A stretch of 64,000 nucleotides of DNA, from assembly GCF_029269265.1 (NCBI RefSeq), contig NZ_JARIXP010000001.1, positions 609,306 through 673,305 on the forward strand. The letters are read 5' to 3'. Position numbers and translations under genes: made by a program. The stretch comes from Rheinheimera sp. 1928-s. GTDB taxonomy: Bacteria; Pseudomonadota; Gammaproteobacteria; Enterobacterales; Alteromonadaceae. The notes beneath the pieces are model-generated. The model ran no database searches. It had not been told where the DNA came from and was given only the letters and a program-made list of their open reading frames with translations. This document shows, piece after piece, positions 45,829-54,242 of the stretch. Every line of letters begins with the position of its first letter. Positions within the stretch are counted from its first letter, which is position 1.

Positions 45829-45857
45829 CTGACTCCTTACTCGCTCTGGGGTATAAT
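45829..45857 (+). promoter_or_regulatory. Sigma-70 promoter of ffh
   Basis: CTGACT at 45829 and a perfect TATAAT at 45852 are spaced by 17 bases, ending 30 bases before the ffh ATG. Confidence 0.7.
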
Positions 45858-45887
45858 CCGGCCATATTGTATATCAGGTGCTAAGTT

Positions 45888-47255
45888 ATGTTTGAAAACC
45901 TGTCGGACCGCCTAACCAAAACGCTGAAGAACATCAGTGGTCGTGGTCGTTTAACTGAAGATAATATCAAGGAAACCTTACGTGAAGTACGGATGGCTTT
46001 ATTAGAAGCCGACGTTGCTTTGCCTGTGGTGCGTGACTTTGTTAATCAGGTCAAAGAGCGTTCTGTTGGCATTGAAGTCAGCAAAAGTCTGACACCTGGT
46101 CAGGAATTCCTGAAAATCGTCCGCAAAGCCTTAGAAGATGCGATGGGCGAAGCCAACGAAGAGCTGGCACTCAATGTTCAGCCGCCAGCCGTTGTTTTAA
46201 TGGCGGGTTTACAAGGTGCGGGTAAAACCACCTCTGTGGCTAAACTGGCGAAATTCTTAAAAGATCGCAAAAAGAAAAAAGTATTAGTGGTCTCTGCGGA
46301 TATCTATCGTCCGGCTGCTATTAAACAGTTAGAAACGCTGGCTAAAGAAGTCGGCGTAGAGTTTTTTCCAAGCGATGTCAGTCAGAAACCTATCGATATA
46401 GTGAACGCTGCTATAGCGCATGCCCGCTTACAAATTTTTGATGTGCTGCTCGTCGATACCGCAGGTCGTCTGCATGTTGATGAAGAAATGATGGGCGAAA
46501 TTAAAGCTCTGCATGCAGCGGTCAAACCTGTCGAAACTTTGTTTGTGGTCGATGCCATGACAGGTCAGGATGCGGCCAATACGGCTAAAGCTTTTAATGA
46601 AGCTTTGCCTTTAACTGGTGTGATCCTGACGAAAGCCGATGGTGATGCCCGTGGTGGTGCTGCTTTATCTATTCGTCATATCACAGGCAAGCCGATTAAG
46701 TTTATCGGTATGGGCGAAAAAATTGATGCCTTAGAGCCGTTCCATCCGGATCGTATTGCCTCCCGTATTCTGGGCATGGGCGATGTGATGAGCCTGATTG
46801 AGCAAATCGAGCAGAAGGTCGACAAAGAACAAGCTGCTAAAGTCGCTGCCAAAGTGATGAAAGGGCAGGGCTTTAGTTTAGAAGACTTCCGTGACCAGCT
46901 CGTGCAGATGCGTGGTATGGGCGGCATGATGTCGATGCTGGACAAACTACCAGGTATGAAAAACTTACCTGCTGGTGCTATGGATCAGATGGGCAATAAG
47001 CAGTTCAATAAAATGGAAGCCATTATTAATTCCATGACGAAAAAAGAACGTTTATTTCCTGATTTGATTAAAGGCTCACGCAAAAAACGTATCGCTGCAG
47101 GTTCAGGTACTCAGGTACAGGATGTGAACCAGTTGCTGAAACAATTTACCCAAATGCAAAAAATGATGAAGCAGATGTCGGGTAAAGGCGGCTTAATGAA
47201 GATGATGCGTGGCATGGGCGGTAAGTTACCACCTGGCCTGTTACCTCCACGTTAA
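45888..47255 (+). CDS. ffh: Signal recognition particle protein Ffh
   Basis: A 455-residue SRP54 GTPase. The N-domain starts [20 protein letters not shown]. The G-domain has [28 protein letters not shown] and [16 protein letters not shown]. The methionine-rich M-domain (from about residue 295, with [17 protein letters not shown] and a C-terminal run of Met and Gly) binds 4.5S RNA and signal sequences. It lies upstream of the S16 operon, as usual. Confidence 0.98.
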   Translation: MFENLSDRLTKTLKNISGRGRLTEDNIKETLREVRMALLEADVALPVVRDFVNQVKERSVGIEVSKSLTPGQEFLKIVRKALEDAMGEANEELALNVQPPAVVLMAGLQGAGKTTSVAKLAKFLKDRKKKKVLVVSADIYRPAAIKQLETLAKEVGVEFFPSDVSQKPIDIVNAAIAHARLQIFDVLLVDTAGRLHVDEEMMGEIKALHAAVKPVETLFVVDAMTGQDAANTAKAFNEALPLTGVILTKADGDARGGAALSIRHITGKPIKFIGMGEKIDALEPFHPDRIASRILGMGDVMSLIEQIEQKVDKEQAAKVAAKVMKGQGFSLEDFRDQLVQMRGMGGMMSMLDKLPGMKNLPAGAMDQMGNKQFNKMEAIINSMTKKERLFPDLIKGSRKKRIAAGSGTQVQDVNQLLKQFTQMQKMMKQMSGKGGLMKMMRGMGGKLPPGLLPPR

Positions 47256-47324
47256 GTCCAATTCCAGCCTGCCGTCAGTGGGTTTTGGTAAAAGCTGAAA
47301 TATGCGGCCAAAGCCCGAAAAACC

Positions 47325-47352
47325 TTGCAATGCAGGCAAAAATCCGTACAAT
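47325..47352 (+). promoter_or_regulatory. Sigma-70 promoter of the rpsP operon
   Basis: TTGCAA at 47325 and TACAAT at 47347 are spaced by 16 bases. It lies before an intrinsic-terminator-like hairpin in the leader. Confidence 0.7.
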
Positions 47353-47359
47353 TCACCGA

Positions 47360-47394
47360 CCCCACGGTCTGACCGCGGGGTTTGTTATTTTTTT
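47360..47394 (+). terminator. Terminator-like hairpin in the rpsP leader (candidate attenuator)
   Basis: CCCCACGGT and ACCGCGGGG pair with one mismatch around CTG, followed by TTTGTTATTTTTTT. It lies after the promoter and 28 bases before the rpsP start, so transcripts must pass it. It could alternatively be the ffh terminator. Confidence 0.65.
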
Positions 47395-47422
47395 AAATCC
47401 TGAACGATTATTAGAGGACGGT

Positions 47423-47674
47423 ATGGTAACTATTCGTTTACAACGTGGTGGCGCGAAAAAGCGTCCATTTTACCAAGTTGTGGTAGCGGACAGCCGTTTT
47501 GCCCGTGATGGCCGCTTCATTGAGCGCGTGGGTTTTTTCAACCCAATCGCTAGCGGTACTGAAGAGCAAACGCGTATTGACTTAGAGCGTATCAACCACT
47601 GGGTATCGCAAGGCGCTTCTTTAAGCGACCGCGTTGCTTCATTGGTGAAAGCTGCTAAGAAAACTGCTGCTTAA
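47423..47674 (+). CDS. rpsP: 30S ribosomal protein S16
   Basis: An 83-residue S16. The ATG at 47423 follows AGAGGAC and gives the normal start [41 protein letters not shown] is the family core. An upstream in-frame start at 47285 would run through the leader hairpin and is rejected. First gene of the rpsP-rimM-trmD-rplS operon. Confidence 0.97.
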   Translation: MVTIRLQRGGAKKRPFYQVVVADSRFARDGRFIERVGFFNPIASGTEEQTRIDLERINHWVSQGASLSDRVASLVKAAKKTAA

Positions 47675-47706
47675 TAGCTAAAATAAATAAAGGTCGGAGT
47701 TTCACC

Positions 47707-48234
47707 TTGAACGGTAAAGATTTAGTTGTCTTAGGTAAGTTTGGCGCTGTTTACGGCATCAACGGGTGGCTAAAAGTAAACTCCTATACCGATATCCCGG
47801 AAGGGATTTTTGATTACACACCCTGGCAAATTCAAGTGCAGGGTAACTGGCGTCAAATGCAAATCTCCGGTAAAAAACGGCATGGCAACGGCCTTATCGT
47901 AAAACTGGCAGACGTGGCTGACCGCGACCAGGCTCAACTCTACGTAAATGCGGATATCGCAGTAGAGCGTTCTGCATTACCCCAGCTTGCTGAGGGTGAT
48001 TTCTATTGGCGTGACCTGATGGGCATGGCAGTAGTGAACGAGGCTGGTTATCACTTAGGTGAAGTGGTCGACATGATGGAAACTGGCTCAAACGACGTTC
48101 TCGTTGTGAAAGCCAATAAATCCGATGCATTTGGCAAGACGGAGCGTTTACTCCCTTTCCTGACTGACTCTGTCATTAAGGAAGTGAATAACGCTGAAAG
48201 ACGTATCTTAGTAGACTGGGATCCGGACTTTTAA
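47707..48234 (+). CDS. rimM: 16S rRNA processing factor RimM
   Basis: A 175-residue protein that helps 30S head maturation and binds S19. The N-terminal domain has [18 protein letters not shown]. The C-terminal PRC-barrel has [24 protein letters not shown] and [13 protein letters not shown]. The start is TTG at 47707, with GGAG seven bases upstream. Its stop overlaps the trmD start by one base (TAATG). Confidence 0.96.
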   Translation: MNGKDLVVLGKFGAVYGINGWLKVNSYTDIPEGIFDYTPWQIQVQGNWRQMQISGKKRHGNGLIVKLADVADRDQAQLYVNADIAVERSALPQLAEGDFYWRDLMGMAVVNEAGYHLGEVVDMMETGSNDVLVVKANKSDAFGKTERLLPFLTDSVIKEVNNAERRILVDWDPDF

Positions 48235-49010
48235 TGTCGCAGCAAGCTGGTTTGTGGGTTGGGGTTATTACTCTGTTCCCGCAAATGTTTGATGCTATTA
48301 CAAAGTTTGGTGTAACAAGCCGTGCTGTAAAGCAAGGGTTGTTGCAGGTGGAGTGCTGGAATCCGCGGGATTATACTTCGGATAAACACAATACCGTCGA
48401 TGATCGCCCTTTTGGTGGTGGTCCCGGAATGTTGATGATGGTGCAGCCGCTGACCGACGCTATTCGCGCCGCCAAGCAAGCTGCCGGAGGAAATGTACAT
48501 ACGGTGTATTTGTCGCCGCAAGGCCGCAAATTAGACCAAAAAGGTGTACAGGAACTTTCACGTTACCCGAAACTGCTGTTAGTGGCAGGCCGTTACGAAG
48601 GCATTGATGAACGCGTAATTGAAACCGAAATTGACGAAGAATGGTCAATTGGGGATTACGTGCTGAGTGGAGGCGAGTTGCCTGCGATGACGCTGATTGA
48701 TGCGGTATCGCGACTAGTACCTGGCGTACTGGGGCACGAAGAGTCGGCAGAACAGGATTCGTTTGCAACTGGTTTGTTAGACTGCCCACACTACACCAGA
48801 CCTGCGGTGTTAGCAGACAAAGAGGTTCCACCGGTGTTGCTGAGTGGACACCATGAAAATATACGACGCTGGCGTCTGAAACAGGCTCTTGGTAGAACCT
48901 GGTTAAGACGGCCGGATATGTTAAATGCCCTGGCTCTGACTAAGGAGCAACGCAAATTACTGGATGAATTCCAATTGGAACACCAGGCGTTGCAGCAACA
49001 CGATAGTTAA
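48234..49010 (+). CDS. trmD: tRNA (guanine-37-N1)-methyltransferase TrmD
   Basis: A 258-residue SPOUT methyltransferase. [24 protein letters not shown] opens the protein. [26 protein letters not shown] and [15 protein letters not shown] form the trefoil-knot S-adenosylmethionine site. The C-terminal [15 protein letters not shown], given as [10 protein letters not shown], binds tRNA. Translationally coupled to rimM. Confidence 0.98.
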   Translation: MSQQAGLWVGVITLFPQMFDAITKFGVTSRAVKQGLLQVECWNPRDYTSDKHNTVDDRPFGGGPGMLMMVQPLTDAIRAAKQAAGGNVHTVYLSPQGRKLDQKGVQELSRYPKLLLVAGRYEGIDERVIETEIDEEWSIGDYVLSGGELPAMTLIDAVSRLVPGVLGHEESAEQDSFATGLLDCPHYTRPAVLADKEVPPVLLSGHHENIRRWRLKQALGRTWLRRPDMLNALALTKEQRKLLDEFQLEHQALQQHDS

Positions 49011-49032
49011 TTCCAGGTAAAGTGAGATTGTT

Positions 49033-49392
49033 ATGAGCAAAGTTAGCCAAAACATTATCAAGCAACTTGAAGACGAACAGTTAAAAACTGACGTGCCAGC
49101 ATTTGGCCCAGGTGACACTGTAGTTGTTCAGGTTAAAGTGAAAGAAGGTGACAAAACCCGTCTGCAGGCTTACGAAGGCGTAGTTATCGCCAAACGTAAC
49201 CGTGGTCTGCATTCAGCTTTCACAGTTCGTAAAATTTCCAACGGCGAAGGTGTTGAGCGTGTATTCCAGACGCACAGCCCTATGATTGACAGCATTACGC
49301 TGAAACGCCGTGGCGCAGTCCGCCGTGCCAAGCTTTACTACTTACGCGATCGTTCAGGTAAATCAGCGCGTATCCGCGAAAAGCTTAACTAA
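49033..49392 (+). CDS. rplS: 50S ribosomal protein L19
   Basis: A 119-residue L19 with [44 protein letters not shown] and [15 protein letters not shown], ending [23 protein letters not shown]. Last gene of the operon, 22 bases after trmD, followed by a strong terminator. Confidence 0.98.
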   Translation: MSKVSQNIIKQLEDEQLKTDVPAFGPGDTVVVQVKVKEGDKTRLQAYEGVVIAKRNRGLHSAFTVRKISNGEGVERVFQTHSPMIDSITLKRRGAVRRAKLYYLRDRSGKSARIREKLN

Positions 49393-49401
49393 GCGACTGG
49401 A

Positions 49402-49429
49402 AAGGCTGACCTTGTGTCAGCCTTTTTTT
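49402..49429 (+). terminator. rplS: Terminator of the rpsP-rplS operon
   Basis: AAGGCTGAC, CTTGT, GTCAGCCTT, then a T tract. It directly abuts the first 75-bp repeat. Confidence 0.92.
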
Positions 49430-49579
49430 ATTCGCAGCCATCCCTGGCGCTCACCCTTTGGGCCAATGCTTCGCATTGTTAAAAATTGATCCTGACAATT
49501 TTTTATTCGCAGCCATCCTTGGCGCTCACCCTTTGGGTCAATGCTTCGCATTGTTAAAAATTGATCCTGACAATTTTTT
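49430..49579 (-). repeat. Two tandem 75-bp three-hairpin GGA-loop elements (E and F)
   Basis: Two near-identical copies with a period of exactly 75 bases (49430-49504 and 49505-49579). Read on the minus strand, each has AAAAATTG/CAATTTTT with loop TCAGGAT, AA, then CAATGC/GCATTG with loop GAA. The core CCCAAAGGG follows, then GCCA/TGGC with loop GGGA or AGGA. The order is the same as in elements A-C at 19.8-20.2 kb. Copies differ at two or three positions. Confidence 0.8.
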
Positions 49580-49595
49580 GGTCTGTAATGTGACT

Positions 49596-50198
49596 ATGCA
49601 TACCGAACTGCAAGCCGATTTAGTTACCGCACTCGAAGCTTTCCTGTTGTCCAGACAAGGAGAGATCAGCGAGCAGGAATTGCTGCACCAATTAAAAGCC
49701 TTTTTTCCTGAACCCCGCACTCTCGCTGTCGACTCTTTGTTATTCCAGCAACACTTTATTCTTTATCATCATTTATTTGTACTGCAGGCGCAGTGGCAGC
49801 AGGAACAGGTAGCCTTATTGCATATTGGTTACGCCAAAGTGATGGTTTATACCGTCACGGCACTGCCTGATAATGCGTTGGCGTTGTGGCAAGAGCAGCA
49901 GGAGAAAGCGGCTTATTATCTGGATTGGCAAAATATGCGGGCTATGACGGATGATAAATTGCAGGCTGTTTTGAATGAGTTTTGGAAAAAAATGGCGTTG
50001 TATCGGCAAAATAAAGCGCTCGATACAGGCCTGCTGCAACAAAAGTGGCAGTTAACCCCACCCTATTCTGTGGCTCAGATTAAAAAAATCTACCGACAGC
50101 AGGCGCTGCGTTTACACCCTGATAAAGGCGGAGATGCCGCCGCTTTTCAGCTGTTGCAGCAGGAATACCAATGGTTGCTGGCTGAACTTTCTTTGTAA
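49596..50198 (+). CDS. DnaJ-related protein (DNAJ_related N-terminus plus C-terminal J domain)
   Basis: A 200-residue protein. Residues 1-140 match the pattern of the DnaJ-related N-terminal domain (LEAFLLSRQGEISEQELLHQLKAFF and later VNYALFHAL-type FILYHHLFVLQAQWQ). The short C-terminal J domain (about 145-200) has PYSVAQIKKIYRQQALRLHPDKGG with the HPD tripeptide. The ATG at 49596, or a GTG two codons earlier, is preferred. The frame is open further upstream only because two 75-base repeats keep it open, so the longer form beginning at 49458 is an artefact. Likely a DnaK co-chaperone. Confidence 0.85.
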   Translation: MHTELQADLVTALEAFLLSRQGEISEQELLHQLKAFFPEPRTLAVDSLLFQQHFILYHHLFVLQAQWQQEQVALLHIGYAKVMVYTVTALPDNALALWQEQQEKAAYYLDWQNMRAMTDDKLQAVLNEFWKKMALYRQNKALDTGLLQQKWQLTPPYSVAQIKKIYRQQALRLHPDKGGDAAAFQLLQQEYQWLLAELSL

Positions 50199-50285
50199 AC
50201 AGCATAGCTAACTTAGCGTTTATCAATCACTTAGCAATATCCTCTTCTATCCTTACTTTATAAAGCCCACTACAATAGCTGTATT

Positions 50286-51539
50286 GTGTTGCAACGCGAC
50301 AAGGACCCTCAAGTGGATTCCGCCAGTTTTATTGAAAAACGCCGTTTTATCGTCAAGCTTGGCAAAATGCTGCATAAGTTTGGTACCCCTGCTTATCGTT
50401 TGGAGGCGCACTTACAGGAAGTGGCACAGTTGCTGAAAATTGGCGGCTCTTTTGCTATTACGCCTACAGTGCTGACTTTTGTGCTGTGGATCCCAGGTGA
50501 TGAAAATGAATATACTCATGTTGCACGAGTCTTACCCGGCGAACTGGATTTAGGCTCCTTATCGTACACAGACGAGCTGGTGGATGCGCTTGCCAGCAGC
50601 AAGCTGACCTTGCAGGATGTGGATCAACGTCTTGATCAAATAGCAGCTGCGCCGAACCCTTATTCCCGTTGGGCGACATTAGCTGCTTTTGGTGCCGCAG
50701 GCGGTGCTTTTGCCATGTTAATGCGGGCCAGCTGGCACGATGTATTCTGGGCAACAGTGCTGAGTCTTATTGTGTATTTGTTTGTGCTCTGGTCTGTGAG
50801 GTCGCGTCGCGTGGCTCATATGCTGGAGCCTTTAGTTGCTTTAGTCTCTGCGTCACTGGCCACAGCTGTGGCTGTCTATATTGACCCGATGATCAATGTG
50901 CCCTTGGTGATATTGTCTTCCATCATTGTATTTATTCCTGGTTTAGCTTTAACCCTTGGATTAGCTGAGCTGGCGGCCCGTCACTTGGTATCAGGTACTG
51001 CCCGGGTGATGGATGCAGTCATGCTGTTGTTTAAGTTGTATTTTGGTGCATTTTTAGGTGTTGCTTTAGGGCAAGTATTATTTGGCCAAATTCCGCCACA
51101 AATTGCACCTTCAGTGCCGCAGTGGACCAGTTGGCTGGCTGTCTCGATTTTATGTGGCAGCTTAGTGGTGGTATTTAAAGCCAGGCTGAAGCATGCACTG
51201 TGGGGCTTGCTCTCAGGTTTTATTGCCTATGCCGCCAGCTTAATAGGCGCCTATTATCTGGGATTAGCATTAGGAGCTTTTGTTGGTGCTTTCGCTGTGG
51301 GTTTATACGGCAACTTATTTAACCGACTGATGAATGCACCTGCCAGCATCGTCTCTTTACAAGGCATGATAGTACTGGTGCCTGGCAGTAAAACTTATAT
51401 GGGTTTAAATGCTTTTGTTTCAGGGCAACAGATGGTATCCACTGAGCAATTAGGTCAGCAAACCTTTCTGATTTTTATGTCGCTGGTGGCAGGCTTTATT
51501 TTTGCCAACGTGGCATTGCCACCGAGGAAGGCGTTGTAG
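50286..51539 (+). CDS. Threonine/serine exporter ThrE family protein
   Basis: A 417-residue membrane protein. The N-terminal ThrE domain (residues 1-260) begins with the soluble FIVKLGKMLHKFGTPAYRLEAHL block, and AITPTVLTFVLW follows. It then has about five helices. A second ThrE_2-like domain (about 275-410) has LSGFIAYAASLIGAYY and SLQGMIVLVPGSKTYMGLN. Both halves are fused, as in Corynebacterium ThrE and unlike the split E. coli YjjP/YjjB. The start is probably GTG at 50286; no good ribosome site is seen. Confidence 0.85.
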   Translation: MLQRDKDPQVDSASFIEKRRFIVKLGKMLHKFGTPAYRLEAHLQEVAQLLKIGGSFAITPTVLTFVLWIPGDENEYTHVARVLPGELDLGSLSYTDELVDALASSKLTLQDVDQRLDQIAAAPNPYSRWATLAAFGAAGGAFAMLMRASWHDVFWATVLSLIVYLFVLWSVRSRRVAHMLEPLVALVSASLATAVAVYIDPMINVPLVILSSIIVFIPGLALTLGLAELAARHLVSGTARVMDAVMLLFKLYFGAFLGVALGQVLFGQIPPQIAPSVPQWTSWLAVSILCGSLVVVFKARLKHALWGLLSGFIAYAASLIGAYYLGLALGAFVGAFAVGLYGNLFNRLMNAPASIVSLQGMIVLVPGSKTYMGLNAFVSGQQMVSTEQLGQQTFLIFMSLVAGFIFANVALPPRKAL

Positions 51540-51597
51540 AAAATTCGATTTTCACTCACATCGTCCATGATGCTCGCCTTCGGCAGCTGAAGCTGTG

Positions 51598-51624
51598 AAA
51601 AACGGCTATCTTGCCGTTTTTTTT
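51598..51624 (+). terminator. Terminator after the ThrE-family gene
   Basis: AAAACGGC, TATCTT, GCCGTTTTTTTT. Confidence 0.9.
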
Positions 51625-51628
51625 AACA

Positions 51629-51756
51629 TTGGAGCGAAGCGACGATGGCCCGTCAGGGCGAAGCCAATAAAAGCATTGCCAACAGTTTGGCAATGCTCGG
51701 GTGAGCGCCAGTGGCTCTGCCCGCTGGCCGGAACATTTTGCAGGACAGCAAAATGT
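51629..51756 (+). repeat. Divergent member of the structured repeat family (element D)
   Basis: It contains GGAGCGAAGCGA and CCCGTCAGGG. Hairpin GCATTGCCAA/TTGGCAATGC has loop CAGT. GGGTGAGCGCCA is shared with elements E/F. GCCAG/CTGGC follows. Finally ACATTTTGC/GCAAAATGT has loop AGGACA, the same 9-bp stem and loop as hairpin 3 of element B. It looks like a composite of two modules. Confidence 0.65.
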
Positions 51757-51781
51757 AAAAAAGCTGCGATTAACGCAGCTC
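51757..51781 (-). terminator. Terminator overlapping the end of the HTH-REC gene
   Basis: On the minus strand AGCTGCG, TTAAT, CGCAGCT and a T tract. The stop codon of the regulator gene lies inside the loop. Confidence 0.88.
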
Positions 51782-52348
51782 TTGTAGTAACTTCTCTAAG
51801 CGGTCTTTTAAGTCGCTGAACAGCAGTGGTTTGCGCATCAGTTGGACTGAATCCGGTAAACCGCCACCAGAGGCAATTTCTGCATCTGTTAAAGCAGTCA
51901 CCACAATAATTTTCATATTCTCGTGGCGAGGAGATAACTTCAGTTCACGGATCATCTGAAAACCATCCAGTTCAGGCATTTGCAAATCTGAGATCAGAAT
52001 TTGTGGTGCCCATTCGCCGATTTTTAATAAACCAGCTATACCGTTGGTAACTGATTGCAAACTGATAGGTAAACCCCAGGATTCAATTTGCAGACTATAA
52101 AGTTGTTTGAGTAACTCATCATCTTCCGCCAAGAGAATGCGAACTGAATTATCAACAGGTTGAGTTTGATTTTTCAGCAGAAGGCGTTCGACAGAAGATT
52201 GAGTGACGCGACGATGACCACCAGGAGTTTTCCAGGCGTCCAGAGCACCTTTCTCCACCCATAACTGCACGGTGCGTAAAGAAACACCAAGTAAATCAGC
52301 AGCTTGTTGAGTCGACAATAAAGGTTCTGTGTGCTTACTTTTGTTCAT
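51770..52348 (-). CDS. Orphan regulator: N-terminal MerR/excisionase-type HTH plus C-terminal receiver
   Basis: A 192-residue protein. Residues 10-60 form a winged-helix excisionase-like DNA-binding domain (STQQAADLLGVSLRTVQLWVEKGALDAWKTPGGHRRV). Residues 68-190 form a response-regulator receiver. The acidic pair is in LLAEDDELL, the phospho-acceptor aspartate in ISDLQMPELDGF, the threonine in VVTALTD, and the lysine in MRKPLLF. All phosphorylation residues are kept. The order is reversed relative to classical regulators. No kinase gene is near. Confidence 0.85.
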   Translation of the reverse strand: MNKSKHTEPLLSTQQAADLLGVSLRTVQLWVEKGALDAWKTPGGHRRVTQSSVERLLLKNQTQPVDNSVRILLAEDDELLKQLYSLQIESWGLPISLQSVTNGIAGLLKIGEWAPQILISDLQMPELDGFQMIRELKLSPRHENMKIIVVTALTDAEIASGGGLPDSVQLMRKPLLFSDLKDRLEKLLQELR

Positions 52349-52451
52349 ACGGGGCTAATGGGTATCATATTTTGTATTTTTATCAATTCTAGACGAGAAC
52401 ACAGGTCGCTGTCACTTTATTTTTTGTGATTTTAAACCGCTTTTTTTTCAC

Positions 52452-52802
52452 TTATCGCTCCTGACTCTTTGACCTGAAAGGCAAAATGGTAGCACAAGGC
52501 TTTTTCGGCGGTTTTTGCGGCGCGCATAACTGCTCCAGGGCATCCTGCATCCGGCTCATTTCTGACAACATGAGTTGATAGGCTCTGGTTAGCCGGACCA
52601 GAGGCGCTTTATATCTTAACTGTTCTGACTGCAGCCTGAACAAGGTTTGTTGAATAGCTTTTTTCCCTTTGTCATCACTTTGTGCATCGATCAGTTCTTG
52701 ATTTAATTTTTTCTGTAGTTCATCCAGCGCAGCCGGATTTTGTTTTGCCATGCTAAGCAGTTCATCAAAAGCGGGCAGTGGTGAATAAGGGGGCGCAGCC
52801 AT
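52452..52802 (-). CDS. DUF3135-family protein
   Basis: A 116-residue, mostly helical protein. LPAFDELLSMAKQNPAALDELQKKLNQELI matches the DUF3135 opening; LFRLQSEQLRYKAPLVRLTRAYQLMLSEM follows. The C-terminus is Pro/Lys-rich. Starts at ATG 52802 or TTG 52808 are both possible. Function unknown. It is divergent from aroF and shares its regulatory region. Confidence 0.7.
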   Translation of the reverse strand: MAAPPYSPLPAFDELLSMAKQNPAALDELQKKLNQELIDAQSDDKGKKAIQQTLFRLQSEQLRYKAPLVRLTRAYQLMLSEMSRMQDALEQLCAPQKPPKKPCATILPFRSKSQER

Positions 52803-53002
52803 ACGCAAGCCTGTACAGAGTTTGAGTGGACTATGTTTTAGTGTAGACCATCCAATTCAGAGCGTTGTTCCTGTGATTTTAATACTCGCAACAGGTAGAA
52901 ACCTGAACTATTGTGCCCATCGTTCTAGGGTGTAACTCTAAGTGTACGATTGGCTTTTTGTCATATTTTCCATAATTATCTTTATTTGTTTGGCTTTAAT
53001 GG

Positions 53003-53031
53003 TTGACTTGTGGGCCTTTGGTTTTTAATAT
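53003..53031 (+). promoter_or_regulatory. Sigma-70 promoter of aroF-tyrA
   Basis: TTGACT at 53003 and TAATAT at 53026 are spaced by 17 bases. The rest of the 348-base gap before aroF shows only the TyrR-like box. Confidence 0.72.
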
Positions 53032-53061
53032 GCCTGAATTCGTAATTAATTAAATACGTGT

Positions 53062-53079
53062 TGTAAATATAAGTTTACT
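53062..53079 (+). promoter_or_regulatory. TyrR-like box in the aroF leader
   Basis: TGTAAA, TATAAG, TTTACT fits the TyrR consensus TGTAAA-N6-TTTACA with one mismatch. It lies about 25 bases after the predicted transcription start. Confidence 0.7.
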
Positions 53080-53150
53080 GGTGTTCTGCTTGCATTTATC
53101 AAGTAAAAACCGGCGCTTTGGCAACGCATGATGCAAACAGGAACATTTAA

Positions 53151-54233
53151 ATGAGCAAGATTGTTGACGATTTACGTATAGTCTCGGAGCAGCTATTAAG
53201 CCCGCCAGCGGTATTGAAGCAGGCTTTACCTTTATCCGGTGCAGGTTCTGACTTTATTCAGAAATCCCGCCAGGAGATTGCAGATATAGTGCATGGTCGC
53301 GATCCGCGTTTACTGGTGATCACTGGTCCTTGCTCTATTCATGACCCTGTGTCGGCTATGGATTACGCCCGTCGCCTGAAACAGCTGCAACTGCAATACA
53401 AAGATACGTTGTACATTGTGATGCGGGTGTACTTTGAAAAACCCCGCACTACAGTCGGCTGGAAAGGTTTTATCAACGATCCTCATCTGGATGACTCTTT
53501 TGATCTGGAAACAGGCTTAACCAAAGGGCGTCGTTTACTGTTGGATTTAGTGGAGATGGAATTACCTGCGGCAACTGAAGCTTTGGATCCAATCAGCCCA
53601 CAGTACCTGTCTGATTTAATCAGTTGGGCAGCCGTAGGTGCCCGTACTGTGGAATCACAAACTCACCGTGAAATGGCCAGCGGCTTGTCGATGCCTGTTG
53701 GTTTTAAAAATGGCACGGACGGTAATTTAAATATTGCACTTAATGCGCTGCAATCAGCTGCCAGTGGCCACAGCTTTATTGGTATCAACCAAAAAGGTCA
53801 GGTTTCTCTGGTGCAAACCGCAGGTAACCCAGACGGTCATGTTATTTTACGGGGTGGCACTAAACCTAACTATGACGAAGACAGCGTGCAAGCTGCTTTA
53901 GCTGCGCTGCGTAAACATGGGTTGCCAGAAGGTTTGGTGATTGACTGCAGTCATGGCAATTCCAGTAAAGATCACAACAGACAAGGTATTGTGGCTCAGT
54001 CAGTGATTGAACAGCGTATCAACGGCAATAAAGCTATTATAGGCATTATGCTTGAGAGCCATATTCATGCTGGCCGTCAGGATTTAGTGGATGGTAAAGC
54101 AGAACTCTATGGCGTGTCTGTGACGGACGCCTGTATCGACTGGGCAAGTACAGCCGGATTATTGGCTGGCCTGGATCAACAGCTGTCGTCCCAAAGATCG
54201 TCAGAACAATCATCACGTGAAGTTGCAGCCTGA
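53151..54233 (+). CDS. aroF: 3-deoxy-7-phosphoheptulonate synthase, class I (AroF type)
   Basis: A 360-residue DAHP synthase joining phosphoenolpyruvate and erythrose-4-phosphate. LLVITGPCSIHDPVSAMDYA holds the metal-binding cysteine. RVYFEKPRTTVGWKGFINDPHLDDSF, GARTVESQTHREMASGLSMPVGFKNGTDG and GLVIDCSHGNSSKDH are the catalytic blocks. Coupling to tyrA with a 9-base gap and the TyrR-like box suggests the tyrosine-sensitive isozyme; feedback specificity is inferred. Confidence 0.93.
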   Translation: MSKIVDDLRIVSEQLLSPPAVLKQALPLSGAGSDFIQKSRQEIADIVHGRDPRLLVITGPCSIHDPVSAMDYARRLKQLQLQYKDTLYIVMRVYFEKPRTTVGWKGFINDPHLDDSFDLETGLTKGRRLLLDLVEMELPAATEALDPISPQYLSDLISWAAVGARTVESQTHREMASGLSMPVGFKNGTDGNLNIALNALQSAASGHSFIGINQKGQVSLVQTAGNPDGHVILRGGTKPNYDEDSVQAALAALRKHGLPEGLVIDCSHGNSSKDHNRQGIVAQSVIEQRINGNKAIIGIMLESHIHAGRQDLVDGKAELYGVSVTDACIDWASTAGLLAGLDQQLSSQRSSEQSSREVAA

Positions 54234-54242
54234 GAACAGCAA

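Noticed and set aside
47285-47422. Extended start of S16
   Set aside because: The frame passes through the promoter and leader hairpin; S16 proteins start at MVTIRLQR.
49430-49579. CRISPR array
   Set aside because: Two direct 75-base copies abut without spacers. No cas genes are found in the window.
49458-49595. Longer N-terminus of the DnaJ-related protein
   Set aside because: It is translated repeat DNA, and the homologous domain begins after 49596.
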